Shown piece after piece: positions 17,009 through 25,748 of a DNA stretch of 64,000 bases; the first letter of the stretch is position 1; each line of letters begins with the position of its first letter. This DNA comes from Pseudomonas chlororaphis. Lineage in GTDB: Bacteria; Pseudomonadota; Gammaproteobacteria; Pseudomonadales; Pseudomonadaceae. The stretch lies in NCBI GenBank assembly GCA_001023535.1, contig CP011020.1:4958501-5022500 (forward strand). Direction: 5' to 3'. Below the pieces are notes generated by a model, which was given only the letters and a program-made list of their open reading frames with translations, was not told the DNA's origin and did not search any database. The position numbers and the translations under genes are program-made.

Positions 17009-18430
17009 TTATTCAGCGACTGCCGGGGTGTGAACCGTTGCCACTCGCCGGGAAAGATGCAGTAAGTAATAACTGCCGCCGCCCACGCTTAATCCTGCCA
17101 ACCAAGACAAATCGATTCCGCCCAAGGCCATTGCAATCGGCCCTTGTAATGACGCGACGGTGCCAACTTGAAATAACCAGGCCGCCAGTACACCCACGGC
17201 AAGGGCCAATACGCCTTTCCAGTTCACGTCGGTGCAGGCACTTTGCGAGTGGTGGCAGTACAACGAATCGAGATCCACCCGGCCGCGGCGGATCAGGAAA
17301 AAGTCCACCAGGGTGATACCCGCCCAAGGGCTGATCCACACCACAAAGAACACCATCAGGTTTTCAAAGGCATGGACGAACTCACCCGATTGCAGGAACA
17401 GATAAAGAATGAACAGTGCCACCACCCCCGAGACCAGCGACACCGCCCAGCGCGCAATGCGCAGGTCCAGCGACAGGGTCGCCAACGCCGCCGAGTAGAT
17501 GACCACGATGTTGGTGGCCACCGGGCCGTGCAACAGCACCAGCAGCACCGGCAGCGCCATCGTGCCGAACACTGCGATGATCAGTTGCGCCGGGTCCGAA
17601 CCGCCACCCGCCGAAGCAATCGCGGCGCCGAGGAAGGCGAGCCAGACGGTGGGCAGGAACATGCCCAGGAACGTCGAGCGAAACACCTGGCCGTCGGACA
17701 GTTTGGTCTGGGTGAACCGGGTGTAGTCCGAGGCGTAGACCAGCCATGAGATGCCCCAGCCGATCCCGATGGCCGTCATCAGGCTGCTCATGGCCGAGAG
17801 CTTGCCGATTCCCTGGATGGTGGTCGTTTGCCACTGGATGTCCACGTGCGTGAACGCCAGCACGGTCATCACCATCATGATCACCAGAATCACCGGCATG
17901 GTGTAGCGCTCGAAGCACTTGATCGCGTTGAACCCCCAGGCCGCGATGACCACCTGCAGGACCATGACCGCCACGGCGATCAGGTACTTGAGTTCCATGC
18001 CGCCACTGACACCGACTTTCTCCAAGGCCGCCACCGACAGGTCGAGGACGATCCAGGTGTTGGTCGCCACCCACCCCATGGGCATCAGCACTTGCATGAG
18101 GGTGGGCAGGTAGGCGCCGCGCCGACCGAAGGCGAGCCGCGACAGCACCATCTGCGGCACCCCGGTCCGGTGGCCCATGATGCAGATGCCGCCGAACAGG
18201 GCCGCACCCAGCAGGTTGCCGATGACAATCACCAGGAGCGTTTCCATAAGGCTAAGCCCCAACTGGATGCCGATGGCACCGAGCACCCAGTTGATCGGTG
18301 CCACGTTGGCGCCGGCCCAGATCCAGAACTGGTCCAGGGGTGTGGACGTACGATGGCTGTCGGGCATGGGTTCAATGCCCAGCACATCGTGATTGACTTG
18401 ACTGACTTCGGAGTTTCGACGCGTTGACAT
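17009..18430 (-). CDS. NCS1 family permease (cytosine/purine/hydantoin type)
   Basis: 473 residues from the ATG at 18430, which is preceded by GAGGAAAATAATA; a longer reading frame upstream is not supported. About 12 membrane segments, with CodB-like motifs: WIWAGANVAPINWVLGA (residues 28-44), GHRTGVPQMVLSRLAFGRRGAYLP and WGISWLVYASDYTRF. Such carriers take up nucleobases, hydantoins, allantoin or related cyclic amides using an ion gradient. It is the first gene of the creatininase/VOC group and probably imports that pathway's substrate. Another start could exist a few codons downstream, but none has a better ribosome site. Confidence 0.88.
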   Translation of the reverse strand: MSTRRNSEVSQVNHDVLGIEPMPDSHRTSTPLDQFWIWAGANVAPINWVLGAIGIQLGLSLMETLLVIVIGNLLGAALFGGICIMGHRTGVPQMVLSRLAFGRRGAYLPTLMQVLMPMGWVATNTWIVLDLSVAALEKVGVSGGMELKYLIAVAVMVLQVVIAAWGFNAIKCFERYTMPVILVIMMVMTVLAFTHVDIQWQTTTIQGIGKLSAMSSLMTAIGIGWGISWLVYASDYTRFTQTKLSDGQVFRSTFLGMFLPTVWLAFLGAAIASAGGGSDPAQLIIAVFGTMALPVLLVLLHGPVATNIVVIYSAALATLSLDLRIARWAVSLVSGVVALFILYLFLQSGEFVHAFENLMVFFVVWISPWAGITLVDFFLIRRGRVDLDSLYCHHSQSACTDVNWKGVLALAVGVLAAWLFQVGTVASLQGPIAMALGGIDLSWLAGLSVGGGSYYLLHLSRRVATVHTPAVAE

Positions 18431-18760
18431 TATTATTTTCCTCGCTGATCGGCGACCACGTGAATCGCTGCGAATCATTAAATCGAGGTGCGAAGATTTA
18501 AGTAATTGATTAAACCTAAAAGGCCGTTTAGAAATATTCGCGGCTTTAGTTTTATTCAATTGCGCGCGACAACCAGAAGTGCAATTGGCACTTCAACGCG
18601 CCACAACCGCTCAAAAGAAGATGACCAGGTTAAATAAAATTAGCGGGTTGAGTTTTATTGGCCAAGCGCACAATAAATATCAATAGCCGAGCCGACGACC
18701 GTCGTGGCCCACTGGATCCGCTGCCGAGACATTTCGCCTCGGCATTTGAGGGAGTTATTC
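18431..18760. promoter_or_regulatory. Divergent promoter region with a 19-bp palindrome
   Basis: This 330-bp AT-rich gap separates the permease group (minus) from the azoreductase-amidase genes (plus). At 18576-18594 is GAAGTGC-aattg-GCACTTC, a perfect 7-bp inverted repeat with a 5-bp spacer, flanked by further CGCGC symmetry. This looks like an operator for a shared regulator, perhaps the LysR protein encoded at 20807-21745, although no LysR T-N11-A spacing is fixed by the palindrome. No gene is seen in the region. Confidence 0.45.
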
Positions 18761-19429
18761 ATGACCACGTTACTTCATATTGATGCCAGTGCACGCTCCG
18801 ATCGCTCCTTGAGCCGTAAACTGTCCAAGGCGTTCGTCGACACCTGGCTTGAACGCGACAAACTGGCGCGGGTCATTACCCGTGACGTCGGGCACAACCC
18901 GCCTCCGTTCGTGACCGAGGCCTGGATTGCGGCGGTATTCACGCCCGAGGCACAGATGACCGCTGAAAAGCGCGAGCAAATCCGCCTTTCGGATGAGTTG
19001 ATCGATGAAATCGACCGTGCCGACGTCATCGTCATCGGTACGCCGATGTACAACTATGGGATGCCCGCCGCGCTGAAATCCTGGTTCGACAAGGTGATCC
19101 GCATCGGCAAGACCTTCACCTTCGACCTGGGCCGGGGCGACTACCCGCTGGAACCGATCATGAGCGGCAAGAAACTGATCATCCTGTCTTGCCGAGGGGA
19201 ATTCGGCTTTGGCCCCGGTGGTGTACGCGAAACCATGAACCACCTCGAAACCCATATCCAGACCTGCGCGCATTACCTGGGCGTGAACGAAACCCACGTC
19301 ATCGCCATCGATTACCAGGAGTTCGGCGACGCTCGCCACGAAGCCTCCATCGCCGACGCCTTCGATGCGGTGCCGGTACTGGTCGGGCAACTGATCGGAG
19401 AACGACACAACCTGCGTGCGCCGGCTTGA
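18761..19429 (+). CDS. azoR: FMN-dependent NADH:quinone oxidoreductase / azoreductase
   Basis: 222 residues from the ATG at 18761, which follows GAGGGAGTTATTC. It has a flavodoxin-like fold with the FMN-phosphate loop (HIDASARSDRSLSRKLS, residues 6-22) and the typical VIGTPMYNYGMPAALKSWFDKVIRIGKTF stretch around residues 90-118. It would reduce quinones or azo compounds with NADH and protect against electrophiles. The amidase gene begins 32 bp downstream, so the two are likely co-transcribed. Its role in the surrounding catabolic cluster is unknown; a flavin-dependent ring reduction is possible. Confidence 0.87.
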   Translation: MTTLLHIDASARSDRSLSRKLSKAFVDTWLERDKLARVITRDVGHNPPPFVTEAWIAAVFTPEAQMTAEKREQIRLSDELIDEIDRADVIVIGTPMYNYGMPAALKSWFDKVIRIGKTFTFDLGRGDYPLEPIMSGKKLIILSCRGEFGFGPGGVRETMNHLETHIQTCAHYLGVNETHVIAIDYQEFGDARHEASIADAFDAVPVLVGQLIGERHNLRAPA

Positions 19430-19461
19430 GCAGCCGGCTTAACCCGACGAAGGGAGACGAC

Positions 19462-20817
19462 ATGACCACCCTGTTGCACACCGCCGAGCGACTGAAGCAA
19501 GGCCTGACGACACCTGACGAACTGGTCGCGGCGGCCTTGGTCGCCGCCCGCCATGGCGCTCATGTGTTCATTGAACTGTTTGAACAACGGGCCATCGAGG
19601 CGGCGCGGGCCTCGACCGAGCGCTGGCGGGACGGAACCCCGTTGAGCCCGTTCGACGGCATACCCTATGCGGTCAAGGACCTGCTGGACGTCGCCGGCAC
19701 CCGGACCACCGCGGGCTCCATCACTCGCCTGGACGCGCCGATGGCGGACGCCGACGCCCAGGTCATCGCTGCGCTCAAGGCGCGGGGGATGATCGCCCTG
19801 GGCAAAACCAATCTCTCGGAGTTCGCCTACTCGGGCCTTGGCCTGAATCCACATTTCGGTACGCCGAAGGGCGACATGGCCGTGGGCGAACGCCGCGTAC
19901 CCGGTGGTTCGTCGTCCGGCTCAGCCATCGCGGTGCAACGAGGCATCGTCAGCTGCGCCCTAGGCACCGACACCGCCGGATCGATTCGCGTCCCGGCGGC
20001 GTTCAATGGCGTGGTCGGGTACAAGGCCAGCACCGGTCGCTACAGTATGCACGGCGTCCACCCGCTCGCCGTCACCCTGGACAGCCTGGGGCCGTTCGCC
20101 CGGACCGTCGCCGATTGCGTCGCCCTGGATGCGGCCATGCGCGGTGCTGCCTGCCCGGCCATCGAGCCCGGCGCGCTTTTCCGCCTGCGCCTGGTGGTCG
20201 ACGATGCGGTGCTGGCCGATGACGCGTTGCAGCCAGCCGTCCGCCACAACCTGTTGGCCATGATGGAATGTCTTCGTGGCGCTGGCGCACAGGTTGAACA
20301 CCGTGCTGTGCGCGCCGTGGCCAGCACCCGGGAGCTGATCGCCCGGGATGGCTGGCTGGGGGCGATAGAAGCCTGGCGGCTGTTGGAGGCGATCGTCGAG
20401 GGGCCGGACGGCGCGCGTATGGACCGACGGGTCCGGGCGCGCCTGCGTTCGGCCAAGGCCATCGGCCCTGGGGTCGAAGCCAGGATTCGCCAGGCCCGCG
20501 ACGAGTTGATGGCGGCCATCGAACGTGAGCTCGACGGTGCTCTGCTGGTCATGCCGACGGTCAAGCATGTCGCGCCGGCGATGGCGCCCCTGGAACAGGA
20601 CGACGCGCTGTTCGCCGCGGTCAATCTGCAAACCCTGTCGCTGACCATGATCGGCAGCCTGCTGGATATGCCGGGGGTGGCCGTGCCGTCTGGCACGGAC
20701 CCCGCCGGGCTACCGACCTCGGTATTGTTCTCGGCCCCGCAAGGCCACGATGACGCACTGCTCGGCGCGTGCCTGGCGATGGAAAGCACCCTTCACGCGG
20801 CGAAAGTCAGGGGGTAG
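19462..20817 (+). CDS. Amidase signature family hydrolase
   Basis: 451 residues from the ATG at 19462, preceded by AAGGGAGACGAC. The Ser-cisSer-Lys triad is visible: Lys72 in YAVKDLLD, a cis-Ser in the GGSSSGSA motif (150-152) and nucleophile Ser174 in GTDTAGSIRVPAA. Length and layout match AtzE/biuret hydrolase-like and GatA-like amidases. It hydrolyses an unknown amide, perhaps a ring-opened intermediate made by the creatininase-like enzyme. It follows the azoreductase gene by 32 bp. Its last 11 bp overlap the 3' end of the convergent LysR gene. Confidence 0.88.
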   Translation: MTTLLHTAERLKQGLTTPDELVAAALVAARHGAHVFIELFEQRAIEAARASTERWRDGTPLSPFDGIPYAVKDLLDVAGTRTTAGSITRLDAPMADADAQVIAALKARGMIALGKTNLSEFAYSGLGLNPHFGTPKGDMAVGERRVPGGSSSGSAIAVQRGIVSCALGTDTAGSIRVPAAFNGVVGYKASTGRYSMHGVHPLAVTLDSLGPFARTVADCVALDAAMRGAACPAIEPGALFRLRLVVDDAVLADDALQPAVRHNLLAMMECLRGAGAQVEHRAVRAVASTRELIARDGWLGAIEAWRLLEAIVEGPDGARMDRRVRARLRSAKAIGPGVEARIRQARDELMAAIERELDGALLVMPTVKHVAPAMAPLEQDDALFAAVNLQTLSLTMIGSLLDMPGVAVPSGTDPAGLPTSVLFSAPQGHDDALLGACLAMESTLHAAKVRG

Positions 20818-21745
20818 GCAACGGCTGGCCGGCCAGGTCATCCAAGGTGTTTTCCCGGAATGACCTGGCTTCGCCGAGCAACCAGTCGCGAAACACGCCC
20901 AGGCTACGGCGCGAGGCACCCGGGTTGTTCTCTATCAGGTGGTACGTGAAACCTGGCAAGGTCGGGCCTTCGACCCGGCGCATCCGGCCAGAGCGCAACG
21001 CTTCGTCCATCAGCACCGTGCTGCACAACAACGGCCCGAGCCCGCGCTCCACCGCGTGCAGCGCCAGGGTTTCCTCGCTGTACCAGGAGATGCGCAATTC
21101 CCGCGACGGATCATGCGCGACCCTGGCGAGCCAGGCTGACCAGGAAGGCGCTTCGAGGGCCTGGTTTTTCCACTTGAATGCCAGCAATGCGCGCTGGTGA
21201 AAATCATCAATGGTGGGCGCCCGTCCGTCAGGACAGATGCGGGCGTCCGCCACCGCCATGTAACGGTCCTCGAACAGCACCGGCGCGCGGGCATTGGCGG
21301 TGAGCGGGCCATAACGAATCGCCAGGTCGACAGTTTCGGTGCGCAGGTCCACGACTTTCTCCGAGGCATGAATCGAGACCACAATGTCCGGGTAAATGGC
21401 GTTGAAGGCCGCCAGCCGCGGCATCAGCCACCGTTCGGCGAACGCCCGCGTGGTGGACACCTGGATGGCATCCGCGGCCTTTGGTGCGTCGATCAGGGCG
21501 AACGCCTGGGCGATCTGGTCGAAGCCGTCGCGCAACAACGGATAGATCGCCTGGCCGGCCGCGGTGAGCGTGACCGTCCGGCCCCGCTCCAGGAGTTTTT
21601 GCCCCAAGCCGTCTTCCAGTTGTCGGACCTGATGGCTGACCGCAGCGACCGTGACGGAAAGCTCGTTCGCCGCCGCTGAAAAACTCTGGTGTCGTGCGAC
21701 GGCTTCAAACGCCCGAACGGAGTTCAGGGGAGGTATTTTGCGCAT
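20807..21745 (-). CDS. LysR family regulator, GcvA-like
   Basis: 312 residues. The N-terminal winged helix begins MRKIPPLNSVRAFEAVARHQ, the form typical of GcvA-type LysR proteins, with SFSAAANELSVTVAAVSHQVRQLE as the helix-turn-helix. A periplasmic-binding-protein-like effector domain occupies residues 90-300. It lies tail-to-tail with the amidase gene (11-bp overlap) and is a likely regulator of the azoreductase/amidase and permease groups. The effector is unknown. Confidence 0.9.
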   Translation of the reverse strand: MRKIPPLNSVRAFEAVARHQSFSAAANELSVTVAAVSHQVRQLEDGLGQKLLERGRTVTLTAAGQAIYPLLRDGFDQIAQAFALIDAPKAADAIQVSTTRAFAERWLMPRLAAFNAIYPDIVVSIHASEKVVDLRTETVDLAIRYGPLTANARAPVLFEDRYMAVADARICPDGRAPTIDDFHQRALLAFKWKNQALEAPSWSAWLARVAHDPSRELRISWYSEETLALHAVERGLGPLLCSTVLMDEALRSGRMRRVEGPTLPGFTYHLIENNPGASRRSLGVFRDWLLGEARSFRENTLDDLAGQPLPTP

Positions 21746-21832
21746 GGTTGTGCAGCCTCTTATCGGTGTGGCTTACCACGGACCCAGTATCCTGCTGACC
21801 GGTCGCGGCCGCCAGCAGGCTTTACCGGACGC

Positions 21833-22447
21833 TCAGATCACGCAGTAGTGAATATCCTGGGGCTGCATCCCATTGACGGCCGTGATGTCCTGGGGGCAGG
21901 CCGAGAGCACGACCACGGCGTCCATCGCCGCTTGCAGGCAGACGTAGTGCCCTGGTTCGCTGACCGGCGCCGCGAACTCGATGCGCCCGTCCCGATGAAC
22001 CGGCACGTTCATGAACAGATTCAACGGGCTCGGAGTATCTGGCGCCGTCAGGCCCAGGGTCTGCAAGGCCAGGAACAGGTTCTCGTTGCAACTGGCATGA
22101 TGGCCGACCACCCCCAGTTGCACGTAGCGGGTCGGATCGCAGGCGGCCACCAGGGAGTCATGGACACCAGGCGAGGTGTCTTCGATGAGCGTCAGGATGA
22201 TGCGGCGCTGGTTGGTCAACAAGCCGTCTCCCTTGCACGGGTTGAGCTTCAGCCAGAAAGGACGGCTGTGCTCCATTGACATCGACTCCGTCAGGTCATC
22301 CGGGTTGAACGCCCAGGTGTCCACGACTTGCTTGCCGTGGGTGTTGACCACCTTCAGGGTCTGCCCCTTGCTCAGGCGGATCGCCACGCCGTGCCGGGCC
22401 GGGAGGCGGAGGTGTTCACCGGGATGGATCGAAGTCACTGCGTTCAT
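21833..22447 (-). CDS. DUF1989 protein (urea carboxylase-associated / carboxyguanidine deiminase-like)
   Basis: 204 residues from the ATG at 22447; an upstream extension in frame lacks family similarity. Conserved stretches are GEHLRLPARHGVAIRLSKGQ, VVNTHGKQVVDTWAFNPDD, SMEHSRPFW and GHHASCNENLFLAL. DUF1989 proteins accompany urea carboxylases, and two of them (CgdA/CgdB) were shown to form carboxyguanidine deiminase in guanidine degradation. No urea carboxylase gene is nearby. A LysR gene is transcribed divergently, 129 bp away, and probably controls it. The function here is open; activity on a guanidino or ureido compound is an inference. Confidence 0.8.
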   Translation of the reverse strand: MNAVTSIHPGEHLRLPARHGVAIRLSKGQTLKVVNTHGKQVVDTWAFNPDDLTESMSMEHSRPFWLKLNPCKGDGLLTNQRRIILTLIEDTSPGVHDSLVAACDPTRYVQLGVVGHHASCNENLFLALQTLGLTAPDTPSPLNLFMNVPVHRDGRIEFAAPVSEPGHYVCLQAAMDAVVVLSACPQDITAVNGMQPQDIHYCVI

Positions 22448-22551
22448 GTGTTTGCCCCTTCTGGACAGATGGATTGGCCCGTGTACTGGACCCCTGCCCA
22501 AAGCAAAACATACGACCCGTGTACAAACCAATAATATAAAGTGGCCTCGGT

Positions 22552-22568
22552 ATAAGTTGGATTTATAG
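22552..22568. promoter_or_regulatory. Candidate LysR binding site
   Basis: TATAA-GTTGGAT-TTATA is a 5-bp inverted repeat around a 7-bp centre and satisfies the LysR T-N11-A rule. It ends 8 bp before the LysR start codon, in the gap shared with the divergent DUF1989 gene, so it could serve autoregulation and control of DUF1989. Two direct copies of CCCGTGTAC also lie in this gap (22478-22486 and 22516-22524). Confidence 0.45.
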
Positions 22569-22576
22569 GAAAAACC

Positions 22577-23446
22577 ATGCGAATCCGTCAGCTCGAATGC
22601 TTCAGGACGTTGATGATCCACGGCACCATGACCCGGGCGGCAGAGTTGCTGAACATTTCCCAGCCCGCCATCAGCAGCACCATTGCCAACCTGGAGCACG
22701 ACACCGGCCTGACCCTTTTCGTGCGCAAGGGCGGGCGCCTGCAACCGACGCCCGAGGCGCGGCTGTTTTTCGTCGAAGCGCAACGGGCGCTGGAGGCCGT
22801 GGAGAAAACACAGCGCATCGCCAGGGAAATTCGCACCGGCAAGCGCGGACATCTGGCCATTGCGGCCTACGCCAGCCTGTCGATCGCGCTGTTGCCTCGG
22901 TTGATGGCCGAGTTCGCCAGGGAACGGCCAGGGCTCGAACTCAAGCTCATTACCCGCAACTCACAATCGGTCCGTGAGCTGATGACCACCCAGCAGTTCG
23001 ACCTGGCCGTCGCCGAGTTGCCCCTCGACTACCCCGCCGCCCACATGGACGTCATCCGCTATGAATGCCAATGCATGCTGCCGCCGGGCCATCCCTTGGC
23101 CGATAGGGACGTGATCACCCCGGCGGACCTGGACGGCGTGCCGTTCGTTTCGCTGTTCAAGGGCGACCCCATCTATCAGCAACTGGCCACGGCCTTCTCA
23201 GCCTATGGCGCCGCCTGGAACGTGGTGGCGGAAACAGAGTTCTTTTCCAGCGCTTGCGAACTGGTGCGCTGCGGCCTGGGGGTGGGCCTCGTCGACCCGG
23301 TGGTCAGTCGGCCCTTCACCGAACACCTGCTGCTCAAGCCGTTTTCGCCCCCGATCCAGTATGAAATTGCCCTTCTGCTGCCCACCCAGGAAGAACCGTC
23401 GCAACTGGCGCGCGCGTTTGCAACGTTCCTCAAGCAGCAGTTGTGA
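22577..23446 (+). CDS. LysR family regulator beside the DUF1989 gene
   Basis: 289 residues with an N-terminal winged helix (MRIRQLECFRTLMIHGTMTR, then AAELLNISQPAISSTIANLE) and a LysR effector domain from about residue 90 (HLAIAAYASLSIALLPRLMAEF). It is divergent from the DUF1989 gene across a 129-bp gap containing a LysR-type box, which makes that gene its probable target. It ends 8 bp before the convergent benD stop and is therefore not part of the ben regulon by position. Confidence 0.9.
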   Translation: MRIRQLECFRTLMIHGTMTRAAELLNISQPAISSTIANLEHDTGLTLFVRKGGRLQPTPEARLFFVEAQRALEAVEKTQRIAREIRTGKRGHLAIAAYASLSIALLPRLMAEFARERPGLELKLITRNSQSVRELMTTQQFDLAVAELPLDYPAAHMDVIRYECQCMLPPGHPLADRDVITPADLDGVPFVSLFKGDPIYQQLATAFSAYGAAWNVVAETEFFSSACELVRCGLGVGLVDPVVSRPFTEHLLLKPFSPPIQYEIALLLPTQEEPSQLARAFATFLKQQL

Positions 23447-23454
23447 GCACAGGC

Positions 23455-24228
23455 TCAGCCCAGGTCGCCCCCACCCACCGGCAAGGTCACACCGGTGATG
23501 TATGACGCGTCGTCGGACGCCAGGAACAGGATCGCGGCGGCTTGTTCGTCCAAGGTGCCGTAGCGTTTCATCAGGCTGCTGTCCAGGGTCTGGTCGACGA
23601 TTTGCTGGTACCAGGTTTTTTCCTGCGGGCTTTGCTCGGCGCTGTTTCGCGGGATCAACCGGGGCGGTGCCTCGGTGCCGCCGGGTGCCGTCGCGTTGAC
23701 CCGCACCCCGCGACCGGCGGTTTCGAAAGCCAGGCACGCGGTCAATGCGTTGACCCCACCCTTCGCGGCGCCGTAGGGCACCCGATTGATGCTGCGCGTG
23801 GCGATGGAGGACACGTTGACGATCGCGCCGCTGCCCTGCTCAAGCATCAATGGCAACGCCGCGTGGCAGCACCACAGTGTCGGGAACAGCGAACGGCGCA
23901 CTTCGGCCTCGATCTGCGGGGCTTCGTAATGTTCAAAAGGCTTGGCCCAGATCGTGCCGCCGACGTTGTTGACCAGCACGTCCAGGCGGCCGAAATGCGC
24001 CACGGCGAGGGTCATCACGCGGCGGCACTCGTCGTACTGTTCCAGGTCCGCCGTCAAGGCAAGCACCGGGTGAGCCGATGCCAGTTCCTCCTGCAACGCC
24101 AGCACTCGCTCAGAACGGTCCACCAGGATCAACCGCGCACCTTCGGCCGCCATGCGTTGCGCCACCCGCAGCCCGATGCCCTGGGCGGCGCCGGTGATCA
24201 ACGCGACTTTTTCGTTGAATCGACTCAT
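23455..24228 (-). CDS. benD: Benzoate cis-diol dehydrogenase
   Basis: 257 residues from the ATG at 24228. A short-chain dehydrogenase with the NAD-binding GAAQGIG motif (residues 13-19), NNVGG, and a catalytic YGAAK. It oxidises and decarboxylates 1,6-dihydroxycyclohexa-2,4-diene-1-carboxylate to catechol with NAD+. Sequence and position (last of benABCD, 7 bp after benC) identify it as BenD. It appears intact. Because benA upstream is broken, its normal substrate would not be made by this cluster. Confidence 0.93.
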   Translation of the reverse strand: MSRFNEKVALITGAAQGIGLRVAQRMAAEGARLILVDRSERVLALQEELASAHPVLALTADLEQYDECRRVMTLAVAHFGRLDVLVNNVGGTIWAKPFEHYEAPQIEAEVRRSLFPTLWCCHAALPLMLEQGSGAIVNVSSIATRSINRVPYGAAKGGVNALTACLAFETAGRGVRVNATAPGGTEAPPRLIPRNSAEQSPQEKTWYQQIVDQTLDSSLMKRYGTLDEQAAAILFLASDDASYITGVTLPVGGGDLG

Positions 24229-24235
24229 GAACACC

Positions 24236-25249
24236 TCAAGCCGCGCTGGCGGCAAATTTTTCGTAGTAGAAGTTCGCCGGGGCAATGCCCTGCTCGCCCA
24301 TGAACTGGCTGACCGCCTCGACCATGGGCGGCGGACCGCACAGGTAAACGTCGACGTCACCCTCGTTCAGATACCCAGGCTCGATGTGCTCGGTCACATA
24401 ACCCTTGAGCGGATGCTGGCTGGCCGGGTTGGCCACGCAGGCAGCGAAGCTGAAGCGGGGGATTCGGGCGGCGAAGGCTTGCAGCCGTTCCAGCTCCACC
24501 AGATCGACATCGTTGCTCACGCCATAGATCAGGTGGACCGGGTGCTCACTGCCCAGTTCGGCGATTTTTTCCAGCATCGCGGTAAACGGGGCCAGGCCGG
24601 TGCCACCGGCCAGCAGCAACAGCGGCCGCCGTATGTCACGCAGGTAGAAACTGCCCAGCGGCCCGGCCAGCCGCAGCGTGTCACCGGCCTTGGCCTGGCC
24701 GGTGAGGAAGCTGCTCATCAGGCCGCCCGGCACGTTGCGAATCAGGAAGCTGACTTCGCCGTCGCGCGGCAGTGAGCTGAACGAGTAGGCGCGGGTCTGG
24801 TCGCTGCCGGGCACGCCGAGGTTCACGTACTGGCCCGGCAGAAACGCCAGCGAGCTCAGGGCCTCGCCTCTGATCGACAAGGCGATGGTGCTCTGCGACA
24901 ACTGGCGCACCGCACTGATGTTCGCCTCGAAGTGGGCCTGTTGCGTGCGGCAGACGTCCGAGGATACGGGCACCTTCACCACGCAATCGCTCTGGGCGCG
25001 CATCTGGCAGGTCAACACAAAGCCCTGCTGCGCTTCGTCGGCGGTGAGCGCATCGTCGATGTACTCCTCGCCCAAGTCATAGCGCCCGGCCTCGGCAAAG
25101 CACTTGCAGGTGCCGCACGCGCCGTCGCGGCAGTCCAGGGGAATGTTGATGCCCTGGCGGTAAGCGGCATCGGCCACGGTTTCGCAGGCGGTGGCCTCGA
25201 TGAACCGGGTGACGCCGTCTTCGAAGTTCAATGCAATGGAATGAGTCAT
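24236..25249 (-). CDS. benC: Benzoate 1,2-dioxygenase electron-transfer component
   Basis: 337 residues from the ATG at 25249, the expected BenC length. It has an N-terminal plant-type [2Fe-2S] ferredoxin domain (LDCRDGACGTCKCF, with the fourth Cys in VLTCQM), an FAD domain with RAYSFSS, and an NAD domain starting GGTGLAPF. It passes electrons from NADH to the BenAB oxygenase. It follows benB by 10 bp and precedes benD by 7 bp. No damage is seen here. Confidence 0.95.
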   Translation of the reverse strand: MTHSIALNFEDGVTRFIEATACETVADAAYRQGINIPLDCRDGACGTCKCFAEAGRYDLGEEYIDDALTADEAQQGFVLTCQMRAQSDCVVKVPVSSDVCRTQQAHFEANISAVRQLSQSTIALSIRGEALSSLAFLPGQYVNLGVPGSDQTRAYSFSSLPRDGEVSFLIRNVPGGLMSSFLTGQAKAGDTLRLAGPLGSFYLRDIRRPLLLLAGGTGLAPFTAMLEKIAELGSEHPVHLIYGVSNDVDLVELERLQAFAARIPRFSFAACVANPASQHPLKGYVTEHIEPGYLNEGDVDVYLCGPPPMVEAVSQFMGEQGIAPANFYYEKFAASAA

Positions 25250-25259
25250 GACGGCTGCC

Positions 25260-25748
25260 TCACAGGTGATAGACATCGATGACCTGGCGAACGTAATCGT
25301 TCTTCAGGACCACTTTCTTGGCCTTGATCAGCGGGTTTTCACCGCGCATGTCCAGGGTGTAGAAGCTGCTGCCGAAATAGCTGTCGACGGTCTTGTAGCG
25401 AAAGCTCAGGGTGTGCCAGTTAAAGCGCACCTGGCACAGGCCGTCGCGTTGTTCGAGCAGCTCGATGTTGCTGAGGTTGTGGGACGTGCGGGTGTCCGGC
25501 ACGGTGGCGCTGGAACGCTCGGTCTTGATCCGAAAGACCCGGTCTTCCAGGCCGGTGCGGTTGCCGTACCAGATCAGGGAGATTTCCCGCTGCGGGTCTC
25601 CGGTCAACTCGTCGTTGTCGTCCCAGGCGGGCATCCAGAACGTCGCATCCGGGGCGTACAGCTCCAGCCAGGCGTCCCATTGGCGGTCGTCGAGGTAGCG
25701 GGCTTCGCGGTAGAGAAAGTCGCGCACGGCGTCATGGGTAATGGTCAT
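25260..25748 (-). CDS. benB: Benzoate 1,2-dioxygenase small (beta) subunit
   Basis: 162 residues from the ATG at 25748, matching the usual BenB length. The sequence ([45 protein letters not shown]) is that of ring-hydroxylating dioxygenase beta subunits with a cystatin-like fold. It has a structural role in the alpha3beta3 oxygenase. Its start overlaps the end of benA by 4 bp (ATGA), so translation is coupled to benA. With benA frameshifted, ribosomes may not reach this start normally, which could lower expression of the downstream genes. Confidence 0.95.
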   Translation of the reverse strand: MTITHDAVRDFLYREARYLDDRQWDAWLELYAPDATFWMPAWDDNDELTGDPQREISLIWYGNRTGLEDRVFRIKTERSSATVPDTRTSHNLSNIELLEQRDGLCQVRFNWHTLSFRYKTVDSYFGSSFYTLDMRGENPLIKAKKVVLKNDYVRQVIDVYHL

